Assembly: GCA_000818945.1 (NCBI GenBank)
Contig: KN805373.1
Location: 1,064,141 to 1,128,140, forward strand
Length of the DNA stretch: 64,000 nucleotides
From: Schizochytrium sp. CCTCC M209059
Lineage: Eukaryota > Sar > Bigyra > Thraustochytrida > Thraustochytriidae
Direction: 5' to 3'
The translations under genes and the position numbers were made by a program. Shown here piece by piece: positions 7,683 to 15,859 of this stretch. A model generated the notes under the pieces. The model did no database searches and had not been told where the DNA came from. It saw nothing but the letters and a program-made list of their open reading frames with translations. Position 1 is the stretch's first letter. Every line of letters starts with the position of its first letter.

Positions 7683-9725
7683 TCACAAAATCGGGGCTTC
7701 CAAATTACGGTCACGCTCGGCAGCCAAGTCCACAGGCTCCTGCAGGTAATACGTAATAGAAGGGTCAATCGCATGCAAGATCTCGATCATCTCTTTCATG
7801 TACACCTTTTGGTAAGTCGTCGTACGAAAGGTAGACAATGGATCTCCTGCGTCGCCAAGAAGCAGCACATACCAAACCTTGCCAGCTCCATCGAATTTGG
7901 CCCCCAGTTCCTCCTTGAGCCTCTCATTCACCTCTTGATCGAATCGCGGTAGATCCAAGATGACACGCTGGGTGACGGGAAAGCGGAAGCGCTCAATATC
8001 CCGCACTTTCATGTCTGGTTGCGCAGCCACGTACCAGTCCGGTTCTTCATGGTTTGCATCATAGAATGCCTGAACCTCATGGAGGCCCTGGGACATGACC
8101 GCTGCGACCTCTTGTCTTTTTTCCCGCGAAAGAATCAATACTCTGAACATTCTCAACGGGCTCAAAATGACACGAAGAACAGAGTCCGGTACGATGTTCC
8201 TTGTCTTCAAAGATTGCACACCAGCCTCGTCTTCCACAAGGCTCCAGTGCAGAAACTGTCGAGACTGGTGTTTGTCATTACTCAGGGTCATTGTAGCATC
8301 ATGCGCGAGTAGGTGCGTGGACGGCACACTGGCGCAAATCGTCACTTCCCGAATCCGAGGCGCCGCAGCGCCTACAGAAACGTCATCCACCAGCTCCAAC
8401 GAAAACGGTGGGAGCTTCGACAGGCTGAGAGGCGGCGCGTCCACCTCGTTGCCCTCCAATGCATCATCGTCATCCGTTTCATCGCTCATCTCTGCATCCT
8501 CATCGACTTCTTGGTCCAAAACAGCCGTGTCGGATTCCGTACCATGCACATTCTCGGCAGTGACTTGGCTTCTGCCATGCAAGGAATCTTCGTTGTTAAT
8601 ATATGCGGCGGCAATCGCGTCGCTGGCCGGGGAAGAGATAGAGCCCATCTGTAACCCATGATCTTTCAGACCATAATAGACGATTGCTGACATCACTGCG
8701 TCAGCGGCTGCATTGTGCCAGGCATCCATAAGCTTGGACTGGAGAGCTGGCCTAATTCGCTTTTTCCTGCCCTGGGGAATCGTCAAAGGGGATACGCTTG
8801 CATAAATGTCCCGGAGAGACATGTATTTGTTGGAGCCTTCCTTGAGCACTTCTTCTCTGTATGTTCCAGAGGCTTGCAGAGTGCAAACTGACGACGTGGC
8901 TAAGAATCGCGCGCAGCGGCCGAGCGAGGCTTCCTCGGCCGCCGCAAGTTTCACATCCCCGTCGAGGAGCAGTCTACTCAATTCTGAAAGAACGAGCGAG
9001 ACATCTCCCGTGACCGAGTGACCGACAACAAAGCCTCCGTTCTCCATTACAGCTTCACAAGAGTCCGCAAACGCAAGAAGCACCGTCTTAAGGTTCCGAC
9101 CGTGCTTGAGGGCATCCTCTTGAGAGATATGGTGAATGGCTGTGGCTGCAGCACTCACCGGAAAACCTTCGTCGGGCTTGACAATGTAATGCGATGGCGC
9201 TGTAGTGATCATGAAGCCCTCGGCATCAAAAAGTGCCCATCCGATGCTCGCTAGCCGAATGCCTGCCTCTTCAAAGTCACGCTGCGACTTGGGAAACTGT
9301 TTCGACAGAGCGCTGTACTCGGTGTCGAATGCCAAAAGCGTCGGCTTCTTGTTTACGAGCACATCCTTGCGAGGTTTACGGACCTCTTTTAGCATTTCGC
9401 GCAGCGCTTCCGACGGAGGTGTCGCCTGTGTCTTGGTCGCAAGCGTCGCCCAGCGCTGGCCCCTTGACGCCGGCAGCGAGCGAATCCCCCATGGCGCCCC
9501 CGCGGCGCAGGATCTCGCTGCCCCGCCGCTTCCCGCACCCCGCGCGCCGCGCCGCCACGCGGGCCCGGGTCTGCGCAGCAGGCCTGCAGCGAGCGGGAGC
9601 CCGAGCATTGCGCGCGAGTTTTCCCGGCGCGCCGGTCTTGCGGCCTCGCGAGTGGTTTTGTTCTGGTCTCGGTTTTCTCTCCGCTTCCACGTGCTCGCGC
9701 TGCGTCTAACGACGAGGCCAACCAT
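7683..9725 (-). CDS. DEDDh 3'-5' exonuclease with mitochondrial-like leader and DUF5710-like C-terminus
   Basis: A 680-residue product. The N-terminal ~100 residues are Arg/Ala-rich without acids, suggesting mitochondrial import; a second ATG at complement 9606-9608 (MLGLPLAAGLLRR) is an equally good start. An RNase T/DnaQ-type exonuclease follows, about residues 125-370: FDTEYSA carries the first D and E, GHSVTGDVS the middle D, and HNAAADA the HxAxxD signature of the DEDDh class. An acidic linker (DEDAEMSDETDDDDALEGNE) follows. The C-terminal part contains LPRFDQEVNERLKEELGA and KFDGAGKVWYV, resembling the small DUF5710 module (aKxLGAkWD...KkWYV) seen in primase- and helicase-associated proteins. 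Substrate cannot be read; RNA or mitochondrial DNA processing is plausible. Confidence 0.8.
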   Translation of the reverse strand: MVGLVVRRSASTWKRRENRDQNKTTREAARPARRENSRAMLGLPLAAGLLRRPGPAWRRGARGAGSGGAARSCAAGAPWGIRSLPASRGQRWATLATKTQATPPSEALREMLKEVRKPRKDVLVNKKPTLLAFDTEYSALSKQFPKSQRDFEEAGIRLASIGWALFDAEGFMITTAPSHYIVKPDEGFPVSAAATAIHHISQEDALKHGRNLKTVLLAFADSCEAVMENGGFVVGHSVTGDVSLVLSELSRLLLDGDVKLAAAEEASLGRCARFLATSSVCTLQASGTYREEVLKEGSNKYMSLRDIYASVSPLTIPQGRKKRIRPALQSKLMDAWHNAAADAVMSAIVYYGLKDHGLQMGSISSPASDAIAAAYINNEDSLHGRSQVTAENVHGTESDTAVLDQEVDEDAEMSDETDDDDALEGNEVDAPPLSLSKLPPFSLELVDDVSVGAAAPRIREVTICASVPSTHLLAHDATMTLSNDKHQSRQFLHWSLVEDEAGVQSLKTRNIVPDSVLRVILSPLRMFRVLILSREKRQEVAAVMSQGLHEVQAFYDANHEEPDWYVAAQPDMKVRDIERFRFPVTQRVILDLPRFDQEVNERLKEELGAKFDGAGKVWYVLLLGDAGDPLSTFRTTTYQKVYMKEMIEILHAIDPSITYYLQEPVDLAAERDRNLEAPIL

Positions 9726-9843
9726 CGTCCGGCTCCAGACCCAGACCTCGTCTCATCTCACCATCGCTCTCTCCGTCGCTTCGGCCCCTCGACCGGAGCA
9801 GCTGCGTCTCGCTCGACTCGGCGGCTTCGATGAGCCCGGCGGC

Positions 9844-9891
9844 CCCTCTACACTCGACCCGGAGTCTCCGTCGCTTTCGACGGAGTCGATG
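9844..9891 (+). repeat. Left arm of a 48-bp inverted repeat
   Basis: Bases 9844-9891 are, by direct comparison, the exact reverse complement of 10346-10393. The arm contains its own short palindrome (CTCCGTCGctttCGACGGAG). It lies in the divergent promoter region between the exonuclease and CNB-RGS genes. Confidence 0.9.
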
Positions 9892-9918
9892 AGCGCGATT
9901 GACCTTGCTTCATAAAAG

Positions 9919-9970
<52 letters not shown>
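9919..9970 (+). repeat. (TTGC)n tetranucleotide array
   Basis: Thirteen near-perfect TTGC units, just inside the left 48-bp arm. An array on the right side reads GCAA, so the two are inverted relative to each other. Confidence 0.95.
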
Positions 9971-10286
9971 GAAGTTGTGGTAGGCTGGGTCTTGCTTGTT
10001 ATGCGTTGAAAACTAGTCCCAGTGCTGGCAGTCAGTCTCTGGCAGCCGGGGATGACGCAACGTCACTGGGGCCACGCGAGCGAGGGACTCAGGTGCACAT
10101 GGCCGCCGCCCTTCCTGCTAACGCCCGTGGCATTACCCCGTGTGGGCGCGTGCTCGCGGCCCTGGGTTGATAAGAAAAACCCGCGAAGAAGCTGAAGCTG
10201 GCTTCGATCGAGGAGTCCATTTTTGTTTTGCGAATGACACTTTTCGGGCAGCACGGGACATTCTGGAGGGAGTCACTGGCACGCAC

Positions 10287-10345
<59 letters not shown>
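10287..10345 (+). repeat. (GCAA)n tetranucleotide array
   Basis: About fifteen GCAA units directly abutting the right 48-bp arm. It is the reverse complement of the array at 9919-9970, extending the inverted-repeat symmetry. Confidence 0.95.
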
Positions 10346-10393
10346 CATCGACTCCGTCGAAAGCGACGGAGACTCCGGGTCGAGTGTAGAGGG
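10346..10393 (-). repeat. Right arm of the 48-bp inverted repeat
   Basis: Exact reverse complement of 9844-9891. The element, outer edge to outer edge, spans 9844-10393 (550 bp) and its unique centre (9971-10286) contains no convincing gene. Confidence 0.9.
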
Positions 10394-10531
10394 TGGACGT
10401 TGCGTGCGAGGGCGCGTGTGGGCGCGTGGGACAAGCATGCATAACATGCTTTGCGCGAAAGCAAACGCAAATCGCGAACGGACGATCAGCCTTGGAAGAG
10501 CGCCGACGAAGACGCCTGTCTCCGCGCAAAG

Positions 10532-12541
10532 ATGGGTTGCGTCGAATCCTCGCCGGCCAGAGCAGTGACGGGAACCAGCAATGTTGGCTCGCGGGGTCAG
10601 CAGATTGCCCAGTACGAAGGCAACACGGAGGCCTTCGCTCACCAATCCGCCAAGAGTCAGAACAGCAGCGATGCACATAGCTCGAGACGCGGGACATTTT
10701 CGCCCGACGATCACAAAGACGCTCTCGTTGCCTTTATGATGCGAAGCCCCCTCTTTGCGAACAAGCAGTCGAACCGCAAGCTTAGCTACGCTGTGAGCGG
10801 CCCTGCGATGAATCTGCAGGTCGATGTCGTCCCTCGTGGCGTCGCCATCTACACGCAAGGTGATCCTGCCAACGAGATCGCCATCATCATGTCCGGCTCC
10901 GTGTCAAGACATACCGAAGGCGAACAACCTGGAAAGCTCGGTCCGGATGAAATCGCCGGTGCTGTAGAATTCAAGCACAAAATATGGTACGCCGCAAGCT
11001 ACGTGACAGAGGAGGAGACGCGCATTATTCGAATCTCGCAGCGCATGATGGAGCCCTCCCCAGGCGCACGCACGCCGTCCAACCTAGTTGGCATCCACAA
11101 ACATATTACCGAAAAGGGTAATATCTGGATCACAAAGGTGCTCGGCTCCGTCGATCTCTTTTCCAAGCGCATCTCCAAAGAACGTCTTGCCAAAGCCGCC
11201 GAATCTTTCCGTGTCCGTCGCGTTGGCGCCTACGAGCGCGTCTACACACTGGGAGAAAACGCCAATGCCTGGTACGTGCTCGCAAATGGCAAGGCCGTCG
11301 CAACCATGAGTAACGACAGCGACGAGACTGCATTTAGCGTGACGGAGCTCAAGAATATTACGCCTGGTCAAGGCTTTGGCGAGTGCGCGCTTATTAGTAA
11401 AAGCAAGTCACCAAAGCGTCCGATCACCGTCAGCACGCTCTCTGATGTGGTGCTCTTGGAAATCACCAAACAAGCCTTTGACAAATTAGTCTCAACGGCC
11501 CCAGACCTTCGTCAGGAAATTATTGATGCCATGCGAGCACGAACACTTCTCACGGGATCCTCGGATGCGTCAAAGTTCACGCGTTTTCTGTCGCCCACGA
11601 AAATTGAAATGCTCGCCTCCATGGCGGCGCCCGTGACCTTCAATCCTCACCAGGACGTTGTTTCAGAGGGCACGGTACATCACAAAACCTTTTACCTTAT
11701 CGCAGAGGGTGTTGCAAAAGTTCTCAAAGGGATCGATGAGACCCCGGTGCGCGAGCTCACTCCCGGTGAGTACTTTGGCGAGCTCTCGCTGGTCACGGGA
11801 CGTCCGCACTCGGCCACGGTGCGTGCTGGCCCCAAAGGTCTGGTCTGTCTCGCTGTGAACGAGGACGACTTCTCGCGCGTCTTTCTCGACGAACCCACCG
11901 TCTACGCCGAGCTGCGTCTTCGTGTTCTTGGCGCTGAGTGCAACCTAAGAGACATTCTCTACCAGCAAGATTGCCGAAAGGCTTTCATGCGTCATTGTGA
12001 AAAGGAAGTCGCACAGGAAAACGTCCAATTCTACTTTGCTGTGGAGGAGCTCGAGGCGCGAGGCCAGCATCGGATTCGAAAGGGCGTCCTCAAGTCGCTC
12101 GGGTATGACATTGAGGCGGTCATCCAGTCCCGTTTCAACCATCTCGCCAAGACGTCGCGCGAGATCTATGACAAGTTTGTTGACGCAGATGCCGAAATGT
12201 GCGTCAACCTCGAAGACAATCATCGAAGAGACCTAGAGGCACAGTTCGTAGCAGAAGAGTACTCGTACGAGATGTTCACCCCAGCAAAAGACGCCATTTA
12301 CAAGCTCATGGATGGTGATAGTTTCATGCGTTTCGAGACCTCGCAGGGCTTGGCAGATGTCCTCAGGCAAATTGGCCCTTACGATCCCGAGGAAGAAGGT
12401 CGTCCGCGGTCCATGGCGCGCAAGATTCAGAGCATTGCGAGTCGCCGCGAACGTAAGCGGGAACGCAAGGAGTTCATGGCCAAGCAGCGCACGGCGAATC
12501 GATTTGATCATTCCTTGATTCGTGCGCAGATCGAAGAGTGA
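10532..12541 (+). CDS. Cyclic-nucleotide-binding and RGS domain protein, N-myristoylation motif
   Basis: A 669-residue product from the ATG at 10532. I chose it because it gives MGCVESSP, a consensus N-myristoylation/palmitoylation start; the frame upstream lacks a better ATG. Three cNMP-binding folds can be traced: a degenerate one (GVAIYTQGDPANEIAIIMSGSV, about residues 95-210), a second with FGECALISKSKSPKRP (about 225-340), and a third with the phosphate-binding cassette FGELSLVTGRPHSATV near 415. The usual cassette Arg is His in the third. Residues about 480-605 form an RGS fold: FMRHCEKEVAQENVQFYFAVEEL, REIYDKFV, VNLEDNHRRDL, MFTPAKDAIYKLM, SFMRFETS. RGS domains accelerate GTP hydrolysis by G-alpha subunits. 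A membrane-bound sensor coupling cAMP/cGMP to G-protein shut-off is the natural inference. The C-terminus is basic. Confidence 0.85.
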   Translation: MGCVESSPARAVTGTSNVGSRGQQIAQYEGNTEAFAHQSAKSQNSSDAHSSRRGTFSPDDHKDALVAFMMRSPLFANKQSNRKLSYAVSGPAMNLQVDVVPRGVAIYTQGDPANEIAIIMSGSVSRHTEGEQPGKLGPDEIAGAVEFKHKIWYAASYVTEEETRIIRISQRMMEPSPGARTPSNLVGIHKHITEKGNIWITKVLGSVDLFSKRISKERLAKAAESFRVRRVGAYERVYTLGENANAWYVLANGKAVATMSNDSDETAFSVTELKNITPGQGFGECALISKSKSPKRPITVSTLSDVVLLEITKQAFDKLVSTAPDLRQEIIDAMRARTLLTGSSDASKFTRFLSPTKIEMLASMAAPVTFNPHQDVVSEGTVHHKTFYLIAEGVAKVLKGIDETPVRELTPGEYFGELSLVTGRPHSATVRAGPKGLVCLAVNEDDFSRVFLDEPTVYAELRLRVLGAECNLRDILYQQDCRKAFMRHCEKEVAQENVQFYFAVEELEARGQHRIRKGVLKSLGYDIEAVIQSRFNHLAKTSREIYDKFVDADAEMCVNLEDNHRRDLEAQFVAEEYSYEMFTPAKDAIYKLMDGDSFMRFETSQGLADVLRQIGPYDPEEEGRPRSMARKIQSIASRRERKRERKEFMAKQRTANRFDHSLIRAQIEE

Positions 12542-12876
12542 TTTCTTTTCCCAATGGGGTCGCCCGAGGCCTCAAGCGTTCTGTTGTCTTTCTGTATCAG
12601 CTTATTATCCTTTTTTCTTTCTTCTTATCCTTTTTCCTGTGTCTCCAAGCCATAAATTTTGGATGTGTCAATACGAGAGTGCGCATGTAGCTGCCGAGGC
12701 GAGTTGTTCTTCGCTCAATAGCAAATGAAGCTGGGAAAGTTGAACTCCAAAAGAAAAAAGAAAAAAGAAGTGAAGATGTTTGTTGATGTGTCAGTCGATG
12801 ATGTGTCAGTCGATGTGTACAAAAGCGTGTAGCTGCCGCTGAAAAGGAGAGAAAGCGAGACTGAGGGCATGTAAAT
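12542..12876. other. Convergent 3' spacer with short tandem repeats
   Basis: T-rich 3' UTR of the CNB-RGS gene followed by A-rich sequence. Near 12787-12816 the unit GATGTGTCAGTC is repeated in tandem. No gene seen. Confidence 0.5.
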
Positions 12877-13344
12877 TTACGCGGATTGCAGAGTAGACGC
12901 CCACGATCGAGTAATGTGCTCGAGATACTTGCGCCGCTCGGTGTCTCGCATGACCTCTACGAATGTCTCGTACTCGAAGACCGTCAAGAGCGTCTGGACA
13001 AGAGCACTGGCACCAGTGTCCGCAACCTTGGCCTCTTCTTGACGTCGAAGGTAGTCGTACATCTCTGCGCGACTAGACCCTTGCTCCTTGACGTGGTTTT
13101 CAATGCGATCCTCAAAGGTCTTGGAAAACTCTGCATGAATCTCCTTGTATTCTAGGGGATGCTCAAAATCGCACGCCTTCGCTTTAGCCTCCCCAGGGTT
13201 CTCGGTCGCAAATGATGCTGCGTGGTCTTCCATAAAGCTAAAAACGCCCTCTCGAAACTCCTTTGACACGAGGAGCTGCGCTACAGAGATGATAATGGCC
13301 TCTTCCTTGGGAACTTCATTGCTCTTTGACTTTTTACGAGCCAT
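12877..13344 (-). CDS. BART-domain protein (ARL2BP/CFAP36-like)
   Basis: A 155-residue protein starting MARKKSKSNE; the start is the first true ATG, since the frame upstream opens only at a TTG. Residues about 20-110 resemble the BART fold: SKEFREGVFSFMEDHAASF, then LEYKEIHAEFSKTFEDRIENHVKEQ, then EMYDYLRRQ. BART domains bind Arl2/Arl3 GTPases in tubulin folding and ciliary traffic, and CFAP36 has the same domain. Helical and soluble, no signal peptide or membrane segment. The C-terminal YETFVEVMRDTERRKYLEH is an additional helix. The match rests on hydrophobic spacing and the FMED...F core, so the family is probable and the exact orthologue open. Confidence 0.65.
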   Translation of the reverse strand: MARKKSKSNEVPKEEAIIISVAQLLVSKEFREGVFSFMEDHAASFATENPGEAKAKACDFEHPLEYKEIHAEFSKTFEDRIENHVKEQGSSRAEMYDYLRRQEEAKVADTGASALVQTLLTVFEYETFVEVMRDTERRKYLEHITRSWASTLQSA

Positions 13345-14039
13345 GATGTACAATGCACGTACGCCGAGAACTGCACACTTTGAAGTGGAAAAGAGTGCGG
13401 AATGGGCGCAGGCCTCAAGAGGAAGCCCGTGGAGAAGATGGCCGCGAGGTGTTTACGATTTGGTTTTAAATTCAATTTGCGCGCCGCTTCGTTCCGGGAT
13501 AAAGGTCAGTCAGTACTCGGATGCTTGGTGACGGGCGCTCAAGAGCCTCGACTGCTAAAAGCCGAACCTTTTCTTCGAAAGAGCCTCCGCGGCCGTACCA
13601 GAGGCGGATTGACTGTCCCCTCCGCGCTGGCAGAGCTTGCTACGATGCCCAGCTTCGCAAGGGACGGATGTGCGGACCTTGCGAATGTCCAGAAAAATAG
13701 CGTTGTTCGGTCGCAGATTGTTCCCCGCCCTCTATTTCTTCCCCAGGTTCGACACACTGAGGATCTTCGAACGCTCGGTCTGACACCCTCAATCACAATG
13801 ACAGAGGAAGCGCGTCTTCCACCGTACGATGCACCTAGCTCACCTCGGACCGTACAATGCGAATTGCGTTCGCGTCAGTGGCCGGTCTGATGGACGTGGT
13901 GACCCCAGTGCGACTGACCGCCTCCCCACGCGCAAATGATCTTTTTCTCGTGGGGAATCCGCCCCTCTTACGCTGGCTGCGCAGGCCGGCTCGGGGCGCG
14001 GCAGCGGACGTTCGTGCGGCGTCCTCGACGGTCCTTCTC

Positions 14040-14053
14040 CCCCCCCCCCCCCC
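14040..14053 (+). repeat. Poly-C homopolymer
   Basis: Fourteen consecutive C in a GC-rich intergenic stretch. Such runs are prone to sequencing error, so frames crossing it are unreliable. Confidence 0.95.
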
Positions 14054-14070
14054 TGCGTCACCCTCGCGCG

Positions 14071-14457
14071 ATGGCGACGACAATGGCGGCAGCAGCACCG
14101 GCAGTAGCAGCAGCGACGGCGAGACTAGCGGTGGCGAGAATGAGCTGCCAAGCGCAAGTTGCCGGTGCTTCTCGGCCTTTTGCCCCCTCACCTCCCTCTC
14201 TCGGAGGAGCGAGCGAGCGAGCGAGCGCTGGCGCCCGCTTGCTTTTCTATGCACGCCGATGCGCCAAAAGCCTTGCTCGCTCGCGCACTCGCTCGCTCGA
14301 CGTACCGACAAGGTCCGTGCTGTGCGATGGCGATCAAGCAATGAATGCGTTACGCGGCGTTAAAAACTTGCTCCGCTACTGTGACACGAAGAGACTTGCG
14401 GTTCCGCGTCAGTTCCGCATGCGGTCCGCGATGAAATGGGAGGCGATCGTCGCTTGA
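14071..14457 (+). CDS. Possible small presequence-like ORF upstream of the tRNA methyltransferase gene
   Basis: A 128-codon frame starting MATTMAAAAPAVAAATARLAVARMS, an acid-free Arg/Ala leader of mitochondrial type. It ends in a more ordinary basic stretch (MNALRGVKNLLRYCDTKRL..., about 38 residues) whose stop is 39 bp before the next ATG. No family recognised. It could be a small mitochondrial protein, an upstream ORF in the leader of the next gene, or chance. The rest of 13345-14496 shows only GC-rich low-complexity frames, including a (GCGA) run near 14211-14226. Confidence 0.3.
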   Translation: MATTMAAAAPAVAAATARLAVARMSCQAQVAGASRPFAPSPPSLGGASERASAGARLLFYARRCAKSLARSRTRSLDVPTRSVLCDGDQAMNALRGVKNLLRYCDTKRLAVPRQFRMRSAMKWEAIVA

Positions 14458-14496
14458 GAGGAGATTGGTTGATTCATCGATCTCGATCGACCGGCC

Positions 14497-15447
14497 ATGG
14501 AGATGGAGCCCGCCGCGGCGTGCAAGCAGAACCCTGGAGCGGGGGAGACTGCCGCGGGGGACGCTAGCGCGCGACGCGTGGAGTACTTTGACTCAGATTT
14601 TGCGTGGGAAGACGTCGCAGCGGCGCGGAGGGAAAAATGCATTGGCAACGAGGCGCCGCCCGTGCTCGACGAGCAGGACGTCGCACTGCGCACCGATGAA
14701 GAAAAACTTGCTGAAAGCTGGGAAAGCTTTTACGCGGCACACACAAACAAGTTTTTCAAGTCGAGATCTTATCTGGCGAAAGCATTTCCGGCACTCGTAA
14801 AAGCAGGAATTGACGAGGACCGCCCAACGGCGACCTTGGGAGAACTGGGATGCGGAACTGGCGCTGCCGTACTTCCTCTCTTGAAGGAGATCCCGCAACT
14901 CGTCGCTCAAACCGTGGACGTGTCGCCGTCTGCTATTGAGGCGCTGCAACGGGGGGCTGCTGCCGCCGGTCTGGGGCCCGAGAGACTCACTACAGGCGTC
15001 TGCGACATCGTCAGAGATCCGCTGCCTATGGCGCCCGGTTCGCTCGACTTTGGTCTTTTGGTGTTTACGCTCTCCGCTATCTCGCCAACGCATCATTGTC
15101 GGGTGCTTCGCGCTCTTGCAACAGCTCTTCGGCCAGGCGGCCTCATGTGCTTTCGCGATTATGGTCTCTTTGACATGGTCCAGACACGGTGCAAAACACG
15201 CCTTGGCGAAAATTGGTACATCAAGCAAGATGGTGTACAGTGCTACTTCTTTTCTGTAGAGTATTTGGAGGCTCTCTTCGCTTCATTAGGCCCTGAAATT
15301 TCCATGCATCGCGTTGAGTGCAAATATGTGACTGTGCGCAATGTGAATCGAAAGACGGGTCAAAACATTGACCGCGTCTTTCTTAATGCCGTATTTCGAC
15401 GCGCTGCCCCCAGCGACGTTTCGTCTCCATCTCCATGTGACAAATGA
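14497..15447 (+). CDS. METTL2/6/8 (TRM140)-type tRNA 3-methylcytidine methyltransferase
   Basis: A 316-residue class I methyltransferase. After a ~75-residue leader, a conserved ESWESFYAAHTNKFFKSRSYL block leads into the SAM site LGELGCGTGAAVLPLL (about 112-127). Family-specific signatures follow: VDVSPSAIE, GLLVFTLSAISP, LRPGGLMCFRDYGLFD near 215, then DGVQCYFFSVEYL and KYVTVRNVNRKTGQNIDRVFLNAVF at the end. The family forms m3C32 in the anticodon loop of tRNA-Thr/Arg/Ser. The usual vRgDGTR(V)YFF is KQDGVQCYFF, so one Arg is replaced. The N-terminal FAWEDVAAARREKCIGNE resembles the METTL2/8 subgroup more than METTL6. Cytosolic or mitochondrial location is not clear. Confidence 0.9.
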   Translation: MEMEPAAACKQNPGAGETAAGDASARRVEYFDSDFAWEDVAAARREKCIGNEAPPVLDEQDVALRTDEEKLAESWESFYAAHTNKFFKSRSYLAKAFPALVKAGIDEDRPTATLGELGCGTGAAVLPLLKEIPQLVAQTVDVSPSAIEALQRGAAAAGLGPERLTTGVCDIVRDPLPMAPGSLDFGLLVFTLSAISPTHHCRVLRALATALRPGGLMCFRDYGLFDMVQTRCKTRLGENWYIKQDGVQCYFFSVEYLEALFASLGPEISMHRVECKYVTVRNVNRKTGQNIDRVFLNAVFRRAAPSDVSSPSPCDK

Positions 15448-15859
15448 TAATATATTGGCCAGAAAAGAGAAAAGTTTGTCGGTAGACTTTTGCAAGTCCA
15501 CAGATGGTTTGCTTGCAGTGGCGCCAACGATCAGCTCTCCTGGATCGCACAAACCAACAAGTTCCTGCAATGAAGGCAAGAAAAATCGGACGCAGGCATC
15601 CAAAACGAATATAGACTTGGTGCTCTCAGACAACTCCAGCTGATATAGTGCGAGTTATTAAAATGTTTGCTGAATGTGCTCATCCTGTTGAATCAAGTCA
15701 TACTTGATTCACGTCTCGTCAAGTCAAATTTTAAGATGACAAGACAAGTCAAGTTGAGTCAATTCATGTCAACGTACGCGGCAGAAGATAGAGTCAAAGT
15801 AGGCTGGACCTATCATACTATTTTGCCATATGTTCTTTCTTTCCTAATCAACGTAAATC
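15448..15859. other. Convergent 3' spacer
   Basis: About 410 bp between two convergent stop codons, AT-richer than its surroundings. The stretch 15689-15780 is dense in CAAGTCAA/TTGACTTG-like words and contains a perfect hairpin. No gene recognised. Confidence 0.5.
15689..15711. terminator. Perfect 10-bp-arm hairpin in a convergent 3' spacer
   Basis: TGAATCAAGT, loop CAT, ACTTGATTCA: a perfect inverted repeat, about 240 bp past the methyltransferase stop and 150 bp past the SPF30-like stop. A role in 3'-end formation or as a bidirectional stop is only a guess. Confidence 0.35.

Noticed and set aside
13835..14363. Overlapping frames on both strands around the poly-C run
   Set aside because: Homopolymer error risk and low-complexity composition; only the frame ending at 14457 has a protein-like tail.
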